Source: Pseudoxanthomonas helianthi
GTDB lineage: Bacteria > Pseudomonadota > Gammaproteobacteria > Xanthomonadales > Xanthomonadaceae
Direction of reading: 5' to 3'
NCBI RefSeq assembly: GCF_017939625.1
Contig: NZ_JAGKTC010000001.1
Span: 776,519-840,518, forward strand
DNA length: 64,000 nucleotides
The notes under the pieces were generated by a model that saw only the letters and a program-made list of their open reading frames with translations, did no database searches and was not told the origin of the DNA. Positions 1-10,276 of this stretch are shown piece after piece. The translations under genes and the position numbers were made by a program. The number at the start of each line of letters is the position of its first letter. Within the stretch, counting starts at the first letter, position 1.

Positions 1-863
1 GCGAAATCTTCCTGAGGTTCCTCGGCGAAGAGCTGGTCCCTTACGTGGATCGCCACTACCGGACCGCACCCTTCAAGGTATTGGCGGGCCATTCGCTAGG
101 CGGCCTGCTGACCGTGCACGCCCTGCTCCGGCAGCCGCGGATGTTCGACGCGTATGTCGCGATCAGCCCTTCGCTGTGGTGGGACGACGAATCGCTGATC
201 CTCGGCGCCGGCCCGTATCTGGGATCGGGCCGGCTGGCGGGCAAGCGACTGTTCCTGAGCATTTCCGGCGAAGGCGGGAAGTTCCACGACGGGCTGGCGC
301 GCTTCGATGGCTTGTTGAAAGCGCATGCGTCTTCCGGCCTGGCATTCCGCTACCGGGAATACCCGGACGAAACCCATGCCAGCGGCCCGGTGGCGGCCTA
401 TTACGATGCCTGGAAGTTTCTTTTCCCGGCTTGGCTGTCCCCGACGACGGACGACACGCCGCAAAAAACCGACGCGTTCTATGCGGAGCAATCGCGTCGT
501 TATGGCTATCGCATCGTCCCGCCCGAAGGCATCGTCAACGGCCGCGGTTATGCCGCCCTGCGCAGCGGCCGCGCCGCCGATGCGCTCGGCTTCTTCCGAA
601 TGAACATCGCGAATTACCCCGGCTCCGCGAACGCTTTCGACAGCCTGGGGGATGCCTATGTCCAGAGCGGCGCGGCTTCCCGGGCCATGGCCTGCTACAG
701 GCGTGCCCTGGCGCTGGCGCCCTCCAGCGAGGATACGCGCCGGAAACTGGTCCGGCTCAAGGACAGCGGCGGGACAGCGGATGCTTCCGGCTGCGACCCG
801 GAGGGCAGTGGCACCCACGGCACTCCAGCCGCCCATGTTCCATCCCGCGCTATTCGACGGTAA
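1..863 (+). CDS. Putative esterase with C-terminal TPR region (5' end outside window)
   Basis: The reading frame is already open at base 3, so the start lies before the window; the GTG at 45 is internal. The visible 286 residues show the nucleophile elbow GHSLGG (Ser codon about 92-94), a following SLWW segment, and a DETHAS segment that likely carries the catalytic His. This is the layout of the IroE/Fes-like putative esterase family (alpha/beta hydrolase). The last third ([20 protein letters not shown] onward, then [10 protein letters not shown] and [11 protein letters not shown]) is a pair of tetratricopeptide repeats, an arrangement seen in some xanthomonad esterases. The export signal, if any, would be in the missing part. 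The stop lies 14 bases inside the end of the convergent glmS gene, leaving no terminator space. Natural substrate is unknown. Confidence 0.8.
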   Translation, partial: EIFLRFLGEELVPYVDRHYRTAPFKVLAGHSLGGLLTVHALLRQPRMFDAYVAISPSLWWDDESLILGAGPYLGSGRLAGKRLFLSISGEGGKFHDGLARFDGLLKAHASSGLAFRYREYPDETHASGPVAAYYDAWKFLFPAWLSPTTDDTPQKTDAFYAEQSRRYGYRIVPPEGIVNGRGYAALRSGRAADALGFFRMNIANYPGSANAFDSLGDAYVQSGAASRAMACYRRALALAPSSEDTRRKLVRLKDSGGTADASGCDPEGSGTHGTPAAHVPSRAIRR

Positions 864-2679
864 CGGACTTGGCCAGATTCCTCGGCTTGTCCACGTCGGT
901 GCCGCGCGCCAAGGCGGTGTGGTAGGCCAGCATCTGCACCGGGATGGTGTGCACGATCGGGCTGAGCACGCCGGTGTGGCGCGGGGTGCGGATCACGTGC
1001 ACGCCTTCGGATTCGCTGAAGTTGCTGTCCTGGTCGGCGAACACGAACAGCTCGCCGCCGCGCGCCCGCACTTCCTGCATGTTCGACTTGACCTTCTCCA
1101 GCAACGCGTCGTTCGGGGCGATCACCACCACCGGCATCGCCGCATCGACTAGGGCGAGCGGGCCGTGCTTGAGTTCGCCGGCCGGATAGGCCTCGGCGTG
1201 GATGTAGGAGATTTCCTTGAGCTTCAACGCGCCTTCCAGCGCGATCGGGTAATGCACGCCGCGGCCGAGGAACAGGGCGTTCTGCTTCGGCGCGAAACGT
1301 TCCGCCCAGGCCACGATCTGCGGCTCCAGGTTCAGCGCGTGCTGCACGCTGCCGGGCAGGTGGCGCAGCGCTTCCAGGTAAGTCGCTTCCTCTTCCGCAT
1401 CGACCATGCCGCGGATCTTGCCCAGCACCACCGCCAGCTGGAACAGCGCGGCCAGCTGGGTGGTGAACGCCTTGGTCGAGGCCACGCCGATCTCGGCGCC
1501 GGCGCGGGTGTAGCAGACCAGTTCGCTGGCGCGCGGGATCGCGCTTTCGGGCACGTTGCAGATCGACAGCGTGTGCGCGTGGCCCAGCAGCTTGGCGTAC
1601 TTCAGCGCCTCCATCGTGTCGAGGGTTTCGCCCGACTGCGAAATGGTGACGACCAGGTGCTTCGGATTGGCGTAGGCGGCGCGGTAGCGGTATTCGCTGG
1701 CGATCTCCACGTTGCACGGCAAGCCGGAAATCGCTTCGATCCAGTAACGCGCCGTCATGCCGGCGTAGTAACTGGTGCCGCAGGCGAGGATCTGCACGCC
1801 TTCGATGTCCTCGAACACGCTGCCGGCCTTGTCGCCGAACAGCGCCGGCGAAAAGCCGTTTTCGACCGCCGCTTCGATGGTATCGGCGATGGCGCGCGGC
1901 TGCTCGTGGATTTCCTTCTGCATGAAGTGGCGGTACGGGCCCAGTTCCAGCGAGGCCAGCGACACGTCGGAGACGTGCACTTCGCGTTGCGCCGGCTGGT
2001 CGTCCGCGCCGAACACCCGCACCGATTCGCGGGTGACTTCGGCGGTGTCGCCTTCTTCGAGGAAGATCACCTTGCGCGTGGCCTGCACGATGGCCGAGAC
2101 GTCCGAGGCGATGAAGTTCTCGCCTTCGCCGATGCCGACCAGCAGCGGGCAGCCCATGCGGGCACAGACCATGCGCTCGGGCTCGGCGCGGCTGATCACC
2201 GCCAGCGCGTAGGCGCCGGTCAGTTCCTTGACCACGTGCTGCAGCGCGGCCAGCAGGTCGTCGCCGCCCTGCTTGAGGTGGTAGTGCATCAGGTGGGCGA
2301 TGACTTCGGTGTCGGTCTGCGACTCGAACACGTAGCCCAGCGCGCGCAAGCGCTCACGCTGTTCTTCGTGGTTCTCGATGATGCCGTTGTGGACCAGGGC
2401 GACGCCGTGGCTGATGTGCGGGTGCGCGTTGGCTTCGGTGACGCCGCCATGGGTCGCCCAGCGGGTATGGCCGATGCCGAGGCTGGCGTCGAAACCCTCG
2501 GCCGCGGCCGCGTCGGCCATCTCCGAAACCCGGCCGGTGCGGCGCACGCGGCGCACGTCGCGGTCGTTGATGACGGCGATGCCGGCGGAGTCGTAACCGC
2601 GGTATTCCAGCCGCTTCAGGCCTTCGATCAGGACCGGCACCACATCGCGATCGGCGATCGCACCCACGATTCCACACAT
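850..2679 (-). CDS. glmS: Glutamine--fructose-6-phosphate aminotransferase (isomerizing)
   Basis: Makes glucosamine-6-phosphate from fructose-6-phosphate and glutamine, the first committed step to UDP-GlcNAc for peptidoglycan and LPS; cytoplasmic. The start at 2679 is chosen because the protein must begin MCGIVGAI so that Cys2 becomes the N-terminal nucleophile of the class II glutamine amidotransferase domain; the upstream ATG of the longer frame would bury it. The product is 609 residues, the usual length. The N-terminal amidotransferase domain covers about 1-220 and two SIS sugar-isomerase domains follow; the end [12 protein letters not shown] is the conserved GlmS C-terminus. No glmS ribozyme-like leader was recognised. 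It shares its upstream region with the divergent efflux operon. Confidence 0.97.
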   Translation of the reverse strand: MCGIVGAIADRDVVPVLIEGLKRLEYRGYDSAGIAVINDRDVRRVRRTGRVSEMADAAAAEGFDASLGIGHTRWATHGGVTEANAHPHISHGVALVHNGIIENHEEQRERLRALGYVFESQTDTEVIAHLMHYHLKQGGDDLLAALQHVVKELTGAYALAVISRAEPERMVCARMGCPLLVGIGEGENFIASDVSAIVQATRKVIFLEEGDTAEVTRESVRVFGADDQPAQREVHVSDVSLASLELGPYRHFMQKEIHEQPRAIADTIEAAVENGFSPALFGDKAGSVFEDIEGVQILACGTSYYAGMTARYWIEAISGLPCNVEIASEYRYRAAYANPKHLVVTISQSGETLDTMEALKYAKLLGHAHTLSICNVPESAIPRASELVCYTRAGAEIGVASTKAFTTQLAALFQLAVVLGKIRGMVDAEEEATYLEALRHLPGSVQHALNLEPQIVAWAERFAPKQNALFLGRGVHYPIALEGALKLKEISYIHAEAYPAGELKHGPLALVDAAMPVVVIAPNDALLEKVKSNMQEVRARGGELFVFADQDSNFSESEGVHVIRTPRHTGVLSPIVHTIPVQMLAYHTALARGTDVDKPRNLAKSVTVE

Positions 2680-2744
2680 GTTCCGAAAACTCCCTGGTCT
2701 GGCCGGCGATTGTAGCGTCGAGGCGGACATGGACCGGTCACGCG

Positions 2745-2779
2745 GTGTCCGCCGACTGTCCGGGCGGACACGCGGACAC
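2745..2779. promoter_or_regulatory. Clustered TGTCCG/CGGACA hexamers, candidate enhancer (UAS)
   Basis: TGTCCG at 2746-2751 and 2757-2762 and CGGACA at 2765-2770 and 2773-2778, with a further CGGACA at 2724-2729. GTGTCCGCC at 2745-2753 pairs with GGCGGACAC at 2763-2771. The cluster lies 45-80 bases upstream of the sigma54-type promoter at 2822, where an NtrC-family activator could bind. Binding by the regulator encoded at 8602 is inference. It also sits in the upstream region of divergent glmS. Confidence 0.5.
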
Positions 2780-2821
2780 TGCGAAAGCGGCGCTTACCCC
2801 TTTTCCATCAAAGACTTGCGA

Positions 2822-2838
2822 TTGGCACGAACGATGCT
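2822..2838 (+). promoter_or_regulatory. Sigma54 (RpoN) promoter candidate
   Basis: TTGGCACGAACGATGCT matches the -24/-12 consensus TGGCACG-N4-TTGCW with one mismatch. The invariant GG (2824-2825) and GC (2836-2837) are exactly 10 bases apart. Transcription would start near 2849, about 26 bases before the ATG of the membrane-fusion protein at 2875. The same gene run encodes a sigma54-dependent response regulator. Confidence 0.65.
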
Positions 2839-2874
2839 GACAAGTCCCTGTCCATCCATAAACGCCGCGCATCG

Positions 2875-4146
2875 ATGATTCGGGACACTTCCGCCCAGGA
2901 CCAGGTACTCCGCCCCGCCGCCACCGCCACGCGCCGCCTGCCGCGCTGGGCGCCCTATGCCGCCGGAGGCGCGGTGCTGCTGGCCGCGATCGTCTGGGTG
3001 GCCGGGAGCTGGCTGTCGGGCGCCCGTTCCTTCGACGCCGACCGCGTGCGCATCGCCGAGGTCAAGCGCGGCGACCTGGTCCGCGACATCAGTGCCGACG
3101 GCCGGGTCATCGCCGCCAACAGTCCGACCCTGTACGCGATCTCCGCCGGCACGGTGGCGCTGAAGGTCGTCGCCGGCGACGTGGTGAAGAAGGGCCAGGA
3201 GCTGGCGGTGATCGACAGCCCCGAGCTGCGCAGCAAGCTGGTCCAGGAGGAATCCACCCTGGCCAGCCTCGAAGCCGAGGCCAGCCGCGCGGTGCTCGAT
3301 GCGCAGGTCGCGCGGCTCAACGCACGCAAGTCGCTGGACCAGGCCGAGATCGACCACACCGCCGCGCAACGCGACCTGGAGCGCTACCAGCGTGCCTATG
3401 CCGGCGGCGCGGTGTCGCACAACGACCTGACCCGCGCGCAGGACGAACTGCGCAAGGCCGAGATCGGCCTGGCCACCGCGCGCAAGGATTTCATCCTGCA
3501 GGGCGAAGGCGCGGGGCTGGACGCACGCAACAAGCAGTTGCTGGCCGAACGCCAGCGCGCGGTGGTCGCCGAGCAGCGCCGCCAGGTCGATGCGCTGACC
3601 TTGCGCGCGCCGTTCGACGGCCAGGTCGGCCAGGTGCAGGTCGCGCAGGGCACCAGCGTGGTCGCCAACGGTCCGGTGCTGGGCGTGGTCGACCTGAGCA
3701 AGTTCGAAGTCGAGATCAAGGTGCCGGAAAGCTTCGCCCGCGACCTCGCGATCGGCATGCCGGCGCAGCTGACCAGCAACAACACGGCCTACCCCGGCGA
3801 GATTTCCGCGGTATCGCCGGAAGTGGTCAATGGCGAAGTCAACGCACGCATCCGCTTCAGCAAAGAGCAGCCGCCCGGCCTGCGCCAGAGCCAGCGCCTG
3901 TCCGCGCGGATCCTGCTGGACACGCGCCGCAACGTGCTGAAGGTGGAGCGCGGCCCGTTCGTCGAACAGGACGGTGGGCACCACGCCTACGTGATGGACG
4001 GCTCCACCGCGGTACGCCGTCCGATCCGGCTGGGCGCCAGCAGCCTGAGCGAAGTGGAAGTGCTCGACGGCCTGCAACCGGGCGACCGCGTCGTGATCGG
4101 CGGCAGCGACCAGTTCGGCGACGCCGAAAAGGTGAAGGTCAACTGA
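2875..4146 (+). CDS. Efflux periplasmic adaptor (HlyD/MacA-like membrane fusion protein)
   Basis: 423 residues. One N-terminal membrane anchor (about 23-43, hydrophobic AAGGAVLLAAIVWVAGSWL) is followed by a biotinyl-lipoyl-like strand region (VKRGDLVRDISADGRV). A long coiled-coil hairpin covers about 110-235 (QEESTLASLEAEASRAVLDA onward), then come beta-barrel and membrane-proximal domains (LRAPFDGQVGQVQVAQGTSV). This is the adaptor architecture that links an inner-membrane ABC exporter to an outer-membrane channel of the TolC type; no TolC gene is in the window. It is first in a run with the ATPase (4340) and two permeases. The exported substrate cannot be read from the sequence; lipids, peptides or antibiotics are all possible. 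Confidence 0.9.
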   Translation: MIRDTSAQDQVLRPAATATRRLPRWAPYAAGGAVLLAAIVWVAGSWLSGARSFDADRVRIAEVKRGDLVRDISADGRVIAANSPTLYAISAGTVALKVVAGDVVKKGQELAVIDSPELRSKLVQEESTLASLEAEASRAVLDAQVARLNARKSLDQAEIDHTAAQRDLERYQRAYAGGAVSHNDLTRAQDELRKAEIGLATARKDFILQGEGAGLDARNKQLLAERQRAVVAEQRRQVDALTLRAPFDGQVGQVQVAQGTSVVANGPVLGVVDLSKFEVEIKVPESFARDLAIGMPAQLTSNNTAYPGEISAVSPEVVNGEVNARIRFSKEQPPGLRQSQRLSARILLDTRRNVLKVERGPFVEQDGGHHAYVMDGSTAVRRPIRLGASSLSEVEVLDGLQPGDRVVIGGSDQFGDAEKVKVN

Positions 4147-4339
4147 TGCGCCGCCCATTCGCCCACGCCACCGTTCCGGCCCGGCGCCGAACGGTCGATC
4201 AAGCCGGGATCCGTTTGACATTGCCTGCCCCTCTCTCCGCACGCGATGGCAAAAACGCTCCGGATCCCGGCCTTCCCCTGTCCCACGACCGCTAACCGAA
4301 CCCTTCTCGCATCACGACCGACAACCCGAGGAACCCGCC
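4147..4339 (+). other. 193-base gap inside the efflux operon
   Basis: Separates the adaptor stop from the ATPase start. No open frame with sensible composition, no clear hairpin with a T-run and no strong promoter were seen. The ATPase has a plausible ribosome site (GAGGAACCCGCC) just before 4340. Confidence 0.5.
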
Positions 4340-5074
4340 ATGCTGGAAATGCACCAAGTCACCAAGGTCTACCGCACCGAACTGGTCGAAACCCACGCCC
4401 TGCGCTCGCTCGACCTGCACGTGCGCGACGGCGAGTTCGTCGCGGTCACCGGGCCGTCCGGCTCGGGCAAGACCACCTTCCTCAACATCGCCGGCCTGCT
4501 GGAGACCTTCACCGGCGGCACCTACAGGCTGGACGGCGAAGACGTCAGCGGACTGTCGGACAACGCGCGCAGCCGGCTGCGCAACCAGAAGATCGGCTTC
4601 ATTTTCCAGAGCTTCAACCTGATCCCGGACCTCAACCTGTTCGACAACGCCGACGTACCGCTGCGCTACCGCGGCATGCCGGCGGCCGAGCGCAAGCGGC
4701 GCATCGAGGATGCGCTGGCCAAGGTCGGCCTGGGCTCGCGCATGAAGCACTATCCGGCCGAGCTGTCCGGCGGCCAGCAGCAGCGCGCCGCGATCGCCCG
4801 CGCCCTGGCCGGCGGCCCGAAGCTGCTGCTGGCCGACGAACCGACCGGCAACCTCGACTCGCAGATGGCCCGCGGCGTGATGGAACTGCTTGAGGAAATC
4901 AACCAGCAGGGCACCACCATCGTGATGGTCACCCACGACCCGGAACTGGCCGCTCGCGCGCAGCGCAACGTGCACATCGTCGACGGCATGGCCACCGACC
5001 TGTCGGTGGAGCCGGCGCTGATCCGCGCCGCCCACGCCGCGCAGCTCGACCCCGCCACCTCGACCACCGCCTGA
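4340..5074 (+). CDS. ABC transporter ATP-binding protein (MacB/LolD type)
   Basis: 244 residues with every nucleotide-binding motif intact: Walker A GPSGSGKTT at 38-46, Q-loop near FIFQSFNLIPDLNLFDN, signature LSGGQQQR at 142-149, Walker B LLLADEP at 162-168, and the switch His in VTHD at about 199. The LPDLNLFDN-type Q-loop and NLDS after Walker B are typical of the MacB/LolD/FtsE subgroup, which powers mechanotransmission rather than classic translocation. It pairs with the two separately encoded FtsX-type permeases that follow (gap 10 bases), so this is a split-MacB arrangement. Located at the inner face of the cytoplasmic membrane. Confidence 0.94.
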   Translation: MLEMHQVTKVYRTELVETHALRSLDLHVRDGEFVAVTGPSGSGKTTFLNIAGLLETFTGGTYRLDGEDVSGLSDNARSRLRNQKIGFIFQSFNLIPDLNLFDNADVPLRYRGMPAAERKRRIEDALAKVGLGSRMKHYPAELSGGQQQRAAIARALAGGPKLLLADEPTGNLDSQMARGVMELLEEINQQGTTIVMVTHDPELAARAQRNVHIVDGMATDLSVEPALIRAAHAAQLDPATSTTA

Positions 5075-5084
5075 GGAACCAGCC

Positions 5085-6386
5085 ATGCTTGGCTACTACT
5101 TCAACCTGGCCCTGCGCAGCTTCAAGCGCAACAAGGCGCTGACCGCGCTGATGGTGCTGGCCATCGCCCTGGGCATCGGCGCATCGATGACCACGCTGAC
5201 CGTGTTCCACGTGCTGTCCGGCGACCCGATCCCGGGCAAGAGCGACCGCCTGTTCTACGTGCAGCTGGATCCGGCGAGCATGCAGGGCTACCAGCCCGGC
5301 GACGAACCGGAAACCCAGTTGACCCGCTTCGACGCCGAGGCGCTGTTGCGCGACAAGCGCGGCCTGCGCCAGACCATGGCCAGCGGCGGCAACGTGGTCG
5401 TCGATCCGCAGCGCGAAGGGCAGACGCCGTACCTAGTCGATGCGCGCTACGCCAGCGCCGACTTCTTCCCGATGTTCGAAGTACCCCTGCTGTTCGGCCG
5501 CAGCTGGACCAAGGCCGAGGACGACGCGCATGCGCGGGTGGCGGTGATCGACCGCGAAACCAACGAAAAGGTGTTCGGCGGCGGCGACAGCACCGGCAAG
5601 ACCCTGCGCATCGCGCCGTACGATTTCCAGGTGATCGGCGTGATCGACACCTGGCGCCCGGTGCCGAAGTTCTACGACCTGTACACCGGCCGCTACGGTT
5701 CGCCGGAGGGTGTGTTCCTGCCCATCGCCACCGCACTCGACCTGAAGTTCGGCACCCAGGGCAACACCAACTGCTGGGGCGACTCCCAGGGCGACAGCCA
5801 TTCGCTCAACGCGCCCTGCGCCTGGGTGCAGTACTGGGTGGAGCTGCAGTCGGCTTCGCAGGCCGGCGACTACCGCAACTACCTGACCAATTACTCGGAC
5901 CAGCAACGCAAGGCGGGTCGCTTCGAACGGCCGACCAACGTGCGCCTGCGCAACGTGATGGAGCTGCTGGAGTTCAACAAGTTCGTACCGGGCGACGTGC
6001 GCCTGCAGCTGTGGCTGGCGATCGGCTTCCTGCTGGTCTGCCTGATCAACACCATCGGCCTGCTGCTGGCCAAATTCCTGCGCCGCAGCGGTGAGATCGG
6101 CGTGCGCCGCGCGCTGGGCGCGTCGCGCGCGGAGATCTTCAAGCAATGCCTGGTCGAAGCCGGCACGGTGGGATTGGCCGGTGGCGTGCTGGGCCTGGGC
6201 CTGGCCCTGTTCGGCCTGTGGGCGGTGCGGCAACAGCCGGCCAGCTACGCCGAGCTGGCGCACCTCGATGGCTCGATGCTGCTGCTGACCTTCGTCCTGG
6301 CCCTGGTTGCCAGCCTGCTGGCCGGGCTGCTGCCGGCATGGCGCGCGATGCAGATCACGCCCGCCGTGCAACTGAAGACGCAATAA
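5085..6386 (+). CDS. FtsX/MacB-type ABC transporter permease 1
   Basis: 433 residues. An N-terminal membrane helix (about 20-40, ALTALMVLAIALGIGASMTT) precedes a large periplasmic domain (about 45-300). Three C-terminal helices follow, with the FtsX signature EIGVRRALGASRAEIFKQ between the second and third. The periplasmic part resembles a MacB_PCD domain. Four helices plus a large periplasmic domain is the MacB fold, so it should form a dimer or heterodimer with the permease encoded next (10-base gap, AAGGAG ribosome site before 6397). It belongs to the same operon as the adaptor and ATPase. Confidence 0.92.
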   Translation: MLGYYFNLALRSFKRNKALTALMVLAIALGIGASMTTLTVFHVLSGDPIPGKSDRLFYVQLDPASMQGYQPGDEPETQLTRFDAEALLRDKRGLRQTMASGGNVVVDPQREGQTPYLVDARYASADFFPMFEVPLLFGRSWTKAEDDAHARVAVIDRETNEKVFGGGDSTGKTLRIAPYDFQVIGVIDTWRPVPKFYDLYTGRYGSPEGVFLPIATALDLKFGTQGNTNCWGDSQGDSHSLNAPCAWVQYWVELQSASQAGDYRNYLTNYSDQQRKAGRFERPTNVRLRNVMELLEFNKFVPGDVRLQLWLAIGFLLVCLINTIGLLLAKFLRRSGEIGVRRALGASRAEIFKQCLVEAGTVGLAGGVLGLGLALFGLWAVRQQPASYAELAHLDGSMLLLTFVLALVASLLAGLLPAWRAMQITPAVQLKTQ

Positions 6387-6396
6387 GGAGAACGCC

Positions 6397-7623
6397 ATGG
6401 AAATCCGTCCCATCCTCTCCACCCTGCGCCGGCACAAGACCGCCGCCGCATTGATCGTGCTGGAGATCGCGCTGACCTGCGCGATCATCTGCAACGCGCT
6501 GTTCCTGATCGTCGAACGCCTGGACCAGATGAACATCTCCAGCGGCATCGCCGAGAACGAACTGGTGCGCATCCAGGCGGCGAGCCTGCGCCAGCTTGGC
6601 GACGACGATGCGATCAACAAGTCCGTCACCAACGAGTACCTCGACATCCTGCGCCACGTGCCGGGCGTCACCCAGGTCGCCGGCTCCAGCCAGATCCCGT
6701 TCGGCAACGGCAGCAACAACAGCGGGGTACGCCTGGCTCAGGAGCAGCAGAACAACACCCTCAACGCGACCGTGTATATGGATGGGGGGACCCTGCTGGA
6801 AACCTTCGGCCTGCGCCTGGTCTCCGGCCGCGATTTCAACGCCGACGAATACCAGGAAATGTCGGTGGTGGAAAAATCCGGCGACGACGGCCAGATCAAC
6901 GGCGCGATCATCAACCGAACGATGGCAGAGAAGCTGTTTCCCGGCCAGAACGCGGTCGGCAAGGCGTTCTACAGCTGGGGCAACAAGCCGATTCGGGTGA
7001 TCGGCGTGGTCGAGGAACTGATCCGCCCGAACAACTTGGGCCTGGGCCAGTATTCGATGATCTTCCCGATCCGCCAGTACAACGCCGGCATGGACTACGT
7101 GTTGCGCACCGAGCCTTCGCGCCGCGCGGAAGTGCTGAAGTCGGCCGTCGACGCGCTGAAGCGCGCCGATCCCAACGTGCTGGTGGTGAACCAGAACACA
7201 TTCAGCGAACTGCGGCGGAAGTTCTTCGAGCAGGACCGGGCGATGGCATGGATGCTGGTGGCGGTGATCGCCGCCCTGCTGATCGTCACCGCGCTGGGCA
7301 TCGTCGGCCTGGCCAGCTTCTGGGTGCAGCAGCGCACCCGGCAGATCGGCGTGCGCCGCGCGCTGGGCGCGACCAAGGCGCAGATCCTGCGCTACTTCCA
7401 GGTCGAGAACTTCCTGCTGGCCGCGGTGGGCATCGTCCTGGGCATGTTGCTGGCCTTCGGCATCAACCAGGTCCTGATGAGCAAGTACGAACTGCCGCGC
7501 CTGCCGTTCTGGTACCTGCCGATCGGCGCGCTGGTGCTGTGGGCGCTGGGACAGGTCGCGGTGTTCGGCCCGGCGCGCAAGGCCGCGGCGGTGCCACCGG
7601 CCATCGCCACGCGCAGCGCGTGA
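6397..7623 (+). CDS. FtsX/MacB-type ABC transporter permease 2
   Basis: 408 residues with the same design as its neighbour: N-terminal helix (about 15-37, AAALIVLEIALTCAIICNAL), periplasmic MacB_PCD-like domain, then three helices with QIGVRRALGATKAQILRYF between them. The two permeases are similar only in the C-terminal signature region, so they look like a long-diverged heterodimeric pair. It is the last transporter gene; a 79-base gap follows before the small secreted protein at 7703. No substrate can be assigned. Confidence 0.92.
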   Translation: MEIRPILSTLRRHKTAAALIVLEIALTCAIICNALFLIVERLDQMNISSGIAENELVRIQAASLRQLGDDDAINKSVTNEYLDILRHVPGVTQVAGSSQIPFGNGSNNSGVRLAQEQQNNTLNATVYMDGGTLLETFGLRLVSGRDFNADEYQEMSVVEKSGDDGQINGAIINRTMAEKLFPGQNAVGKAFYSWGNKPIRVIGVVEELIRPNNLGLGQYSMIFPIRQYNAGMDYVLRTEPSRRAEVLKSAVDALKRADPNVLVVNQNTFSELRRKFFEQDRAMAWMLVAVIAALLIVTALGIVGLASFWVQQRTRQIGVRRALGATKAQILRYFQVENFLLAAVGIVLGMLLAFGINQVLMSKYELPRLPFWYLPIGALVLWALGQVAVFGPARKAAAVPPAIATRSA

Positions 7624-7702
7624 GGTCGTGCCCGGCAGCGGTCGATGCGAAGGTTCATCGGCCGCTGCCTATAGTCGCCGCATCGACTGCCGGAGACCGA
7701 AC

Positions 7703-8059
7703 ATGACCCTGCGCCTGCCCGCCCTGTTGCTTGCCCTCGCCTTCATTCCCGCCGTCGGCCATGCCCAGGCCGCGGCACCGACGCCCGCCGGCGTCGCGAT
7801 ATCGCAAGCCACGCTGGACGAACTGGCCGGCACCTATCGCACGCCACAAGGCATCCCGCTAAGAGTGTGGCGCGAAGGCACCACGCTGAAGGTCCAGGCG
7901 GAAGGCCAGGCCGCGTGGGCGCTGGTGGCCGAATCGGAAAGTTCGTTCGCCGTGCCCGGCCTCGACGCCAGGATCAGCTTCGGCTTCGACGCCAGTGGCA
8001 AACCGGGTTACCTGGTCCTGCGCCAGGACGGACGCGACACCAAGGCCATCCGCGACTGA
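7703..8059 (+). CDS. Small secreted protein with DUF3471-like fold
   Basis: 118 residues. The start at 7703 is preferred over the upstream in-frame ATG because it opens directly on a signal peptide (MTLRLPALLLALAFIPAVGHA, cleavage after AHA-like VGHA) and has GGAG just upstream. The mature part contains LAGTYRTPQGIPLRVWREG, resembling the small beta-rich DUF3471 domain often found at the C-terminus of serine beta-lactamase-like proteins; here it stands alone. It lies in the same direction between the exporter and the two-component genes. Periplasmic; function unknown. Confidence 0.7.
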   Translation: MTLRLPALLLALAFIPAVGHAQAAAPTPAGVAISQATLDELAGTYRTPQGIPLRVWREGTTLKVQAEGQAAWALVAESESSFAVPGLDARISFGFDASGKPGYLVLRQDGRDTKAIRD

Positions 8060-8091
8060 CGCGGCGCCTCACCACCTCGGGGGAGATTGCA

Positions 8092-8586
8092 TTGGACAAG
8101 TTGCTTGCGGTGCTTTGCCTGGCATGCGCCGCACCGGCGTTCGCTGCACAGGCCGATGTCCCGAAGGGCGCATCGCTCGAGGCGACCATCACCGCGCTGG
8201 ATGGCGCCGTGTTCGACGCCTTCAACCATTGCAGCGATCCGGCGCAGTTGCGCAGGCATGCGGAATTCTTCGCGCCCGACGTCGAGTTCTACCACGACAC
8301 CGGCGGCGTCACCTGGACGCGCGAAGCGATGATCGCCAACACCGCGAAGTACGCCTGCGGCCACTACACCCGCGAGCGGGTCAGCCTGCAGGTGTCGCCG
8401 ATCAAGGACTTCGGCGCCATCGCCCAGGGTGTGCACCGCTTCTGCCAGGTCGACAGCGGCCGTTGCGACGGCGAAGCCGACTTCGCCATGGTCTGGCGCC
8501 TGCGCGAGGGCCAGTGGCAGATCACCCGCGTATTGAGTTACGGCCACCGGCCCAGCGCCGATACCGTTCGACACGACCCGAAATAG
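8092..8586 (+). CDS. Secreted NTF2-like (DUF4440) protein
   Basis: 164 residues from a TTG start at 8092, chosen because GGGGGAG ends six bases upstream and the product then opens on a signal peptide (LLAVLCLACAAPAFAAQA). There is no ATG at this end. The mature domain (ITALDGAVFDAFNHCSDPAQ, then FFAPDVEFYHDTGG and ADFAMVWRLREGQWQITRVLSYGH) is a SnoaL/DUF4440 NTF2-like cone. Two mature Cys residues (YACGH and RFCQVDSGRC) suggest a periplasmic disulfide. It ends 15 bases before the response regulator. Such domains often bind small ligands; none can be named. Confidence 0.75.
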   Translation: MDKLLAVLCLACAAPAFAAQADVPKGASLEATITALDGAVFDAFNHCSDPAQLRRHAEFFAPDVEFYHDTGGVTWTREAMIANTAKYACGHYTRERVSLQVSPIKDFGAIAQGVHRFCQVDSGRCDGEADFAMVWRLREGQWQITRVLSYGHRPSADTVRHDPK

Positions 8587-8601
8587 CCTTACGATTGCCC
8601 C

Positions 8602-9942
<1,341 letters not shown>

Positions 9943-9982
9943 AGGCGCCTATTCAACCCGCGATGACGGAGCCTTTGCGTTT

Positions 9983-10098
9983 GCTCGTCATTCCCGCGCA
10001 GGCGGGAATCGCTCTGTGCTTCTGCTCTTCCAACCGTAATGGCGAGAATGGCAGAGCCAAAATCAAGAGCGATTCCCGCCTGCGCGGGAATGACGAGC
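9983..10098. repeat. 33-bp perfect inverted repeat (CCCGC-AGGCGGG family)
   Basis: The 33-base arm at 9983-10015 (begins GCTCGTCATTCCCGC) is repeated exactly in inverse at 10066-10098, with a 50-base loop. Each arm itself contains a short palindrome (TTCCCGC gcag GCGGGAA type). It separates the response regulator from its kinase. The same family recurs at 23638-23732 and, as a simpler form, at 53414. Confidence 0.9.
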
Positions 10099-10117
10099 GA
10101 AAAGCGAGCACGCGCCG

Positions 10118-10275
10118 CTTGCTCCCTCTCTTCTACGCGGGAAGGGAAAACGCGTACGCAGTGCGTGGGGGAGAGAGATCGACCTTTGCTTCCGCTGAGC
10201 CGGAAGCACGCTCGTTACGCTCGCATCCCCGCATCCGGCGCTGCGCGCCACCTTCTCCCACAAAGGGTGAAGGAT
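10118..10275 (+). repeat. Repeat-like leader upstream of the kinase
   Basis: Non-coding sequence with CCCTCTC near its left end and CTTCTCCCACAAAGGGTGAAGG at its right end, which form opposing partial complements, plus several short self-complementary blocks. Its composition is unlike the neighbouring genes. Its right end supplies the ribosome site (GGGTGAAGGA) of the kinase that starts at 10277. I believe it is an interspersed element, but no second copy lies in this window. Confidence 0.4.
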
Positions 10276-10276
10276 C

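Noticed and set aside
1165-2715. Long plus-strand frame of 516 codons opposite glmS
   Set aside because: Antisense shadow of a certain gene; its Arg/His/Val/Gln-rich composition is what high-GC DNA gives in the complementary frame.
2680-2745. glmS ribozyme/riboswitch leader
   Set aside because: The leader is short and the organism type does not usually carry it; no matching core was seen.
2794-4242. Minus-strand frame of 482 codons opposite the membrane fusion protein
   Set aside because: Shadow frame, contradicted by the well-supported adaptor gene.
4246-4893. Plus-strand frame overlapping the ABC ATPase start
   Set aside because: Arg-rich frameshift reading of the ATPase gene; no ribosome site or domain.
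9983-10275. CRISPR array or small RNA gene
   Set aside because: Only one inverted pair, no regularly spaced direct repeats or spacers.
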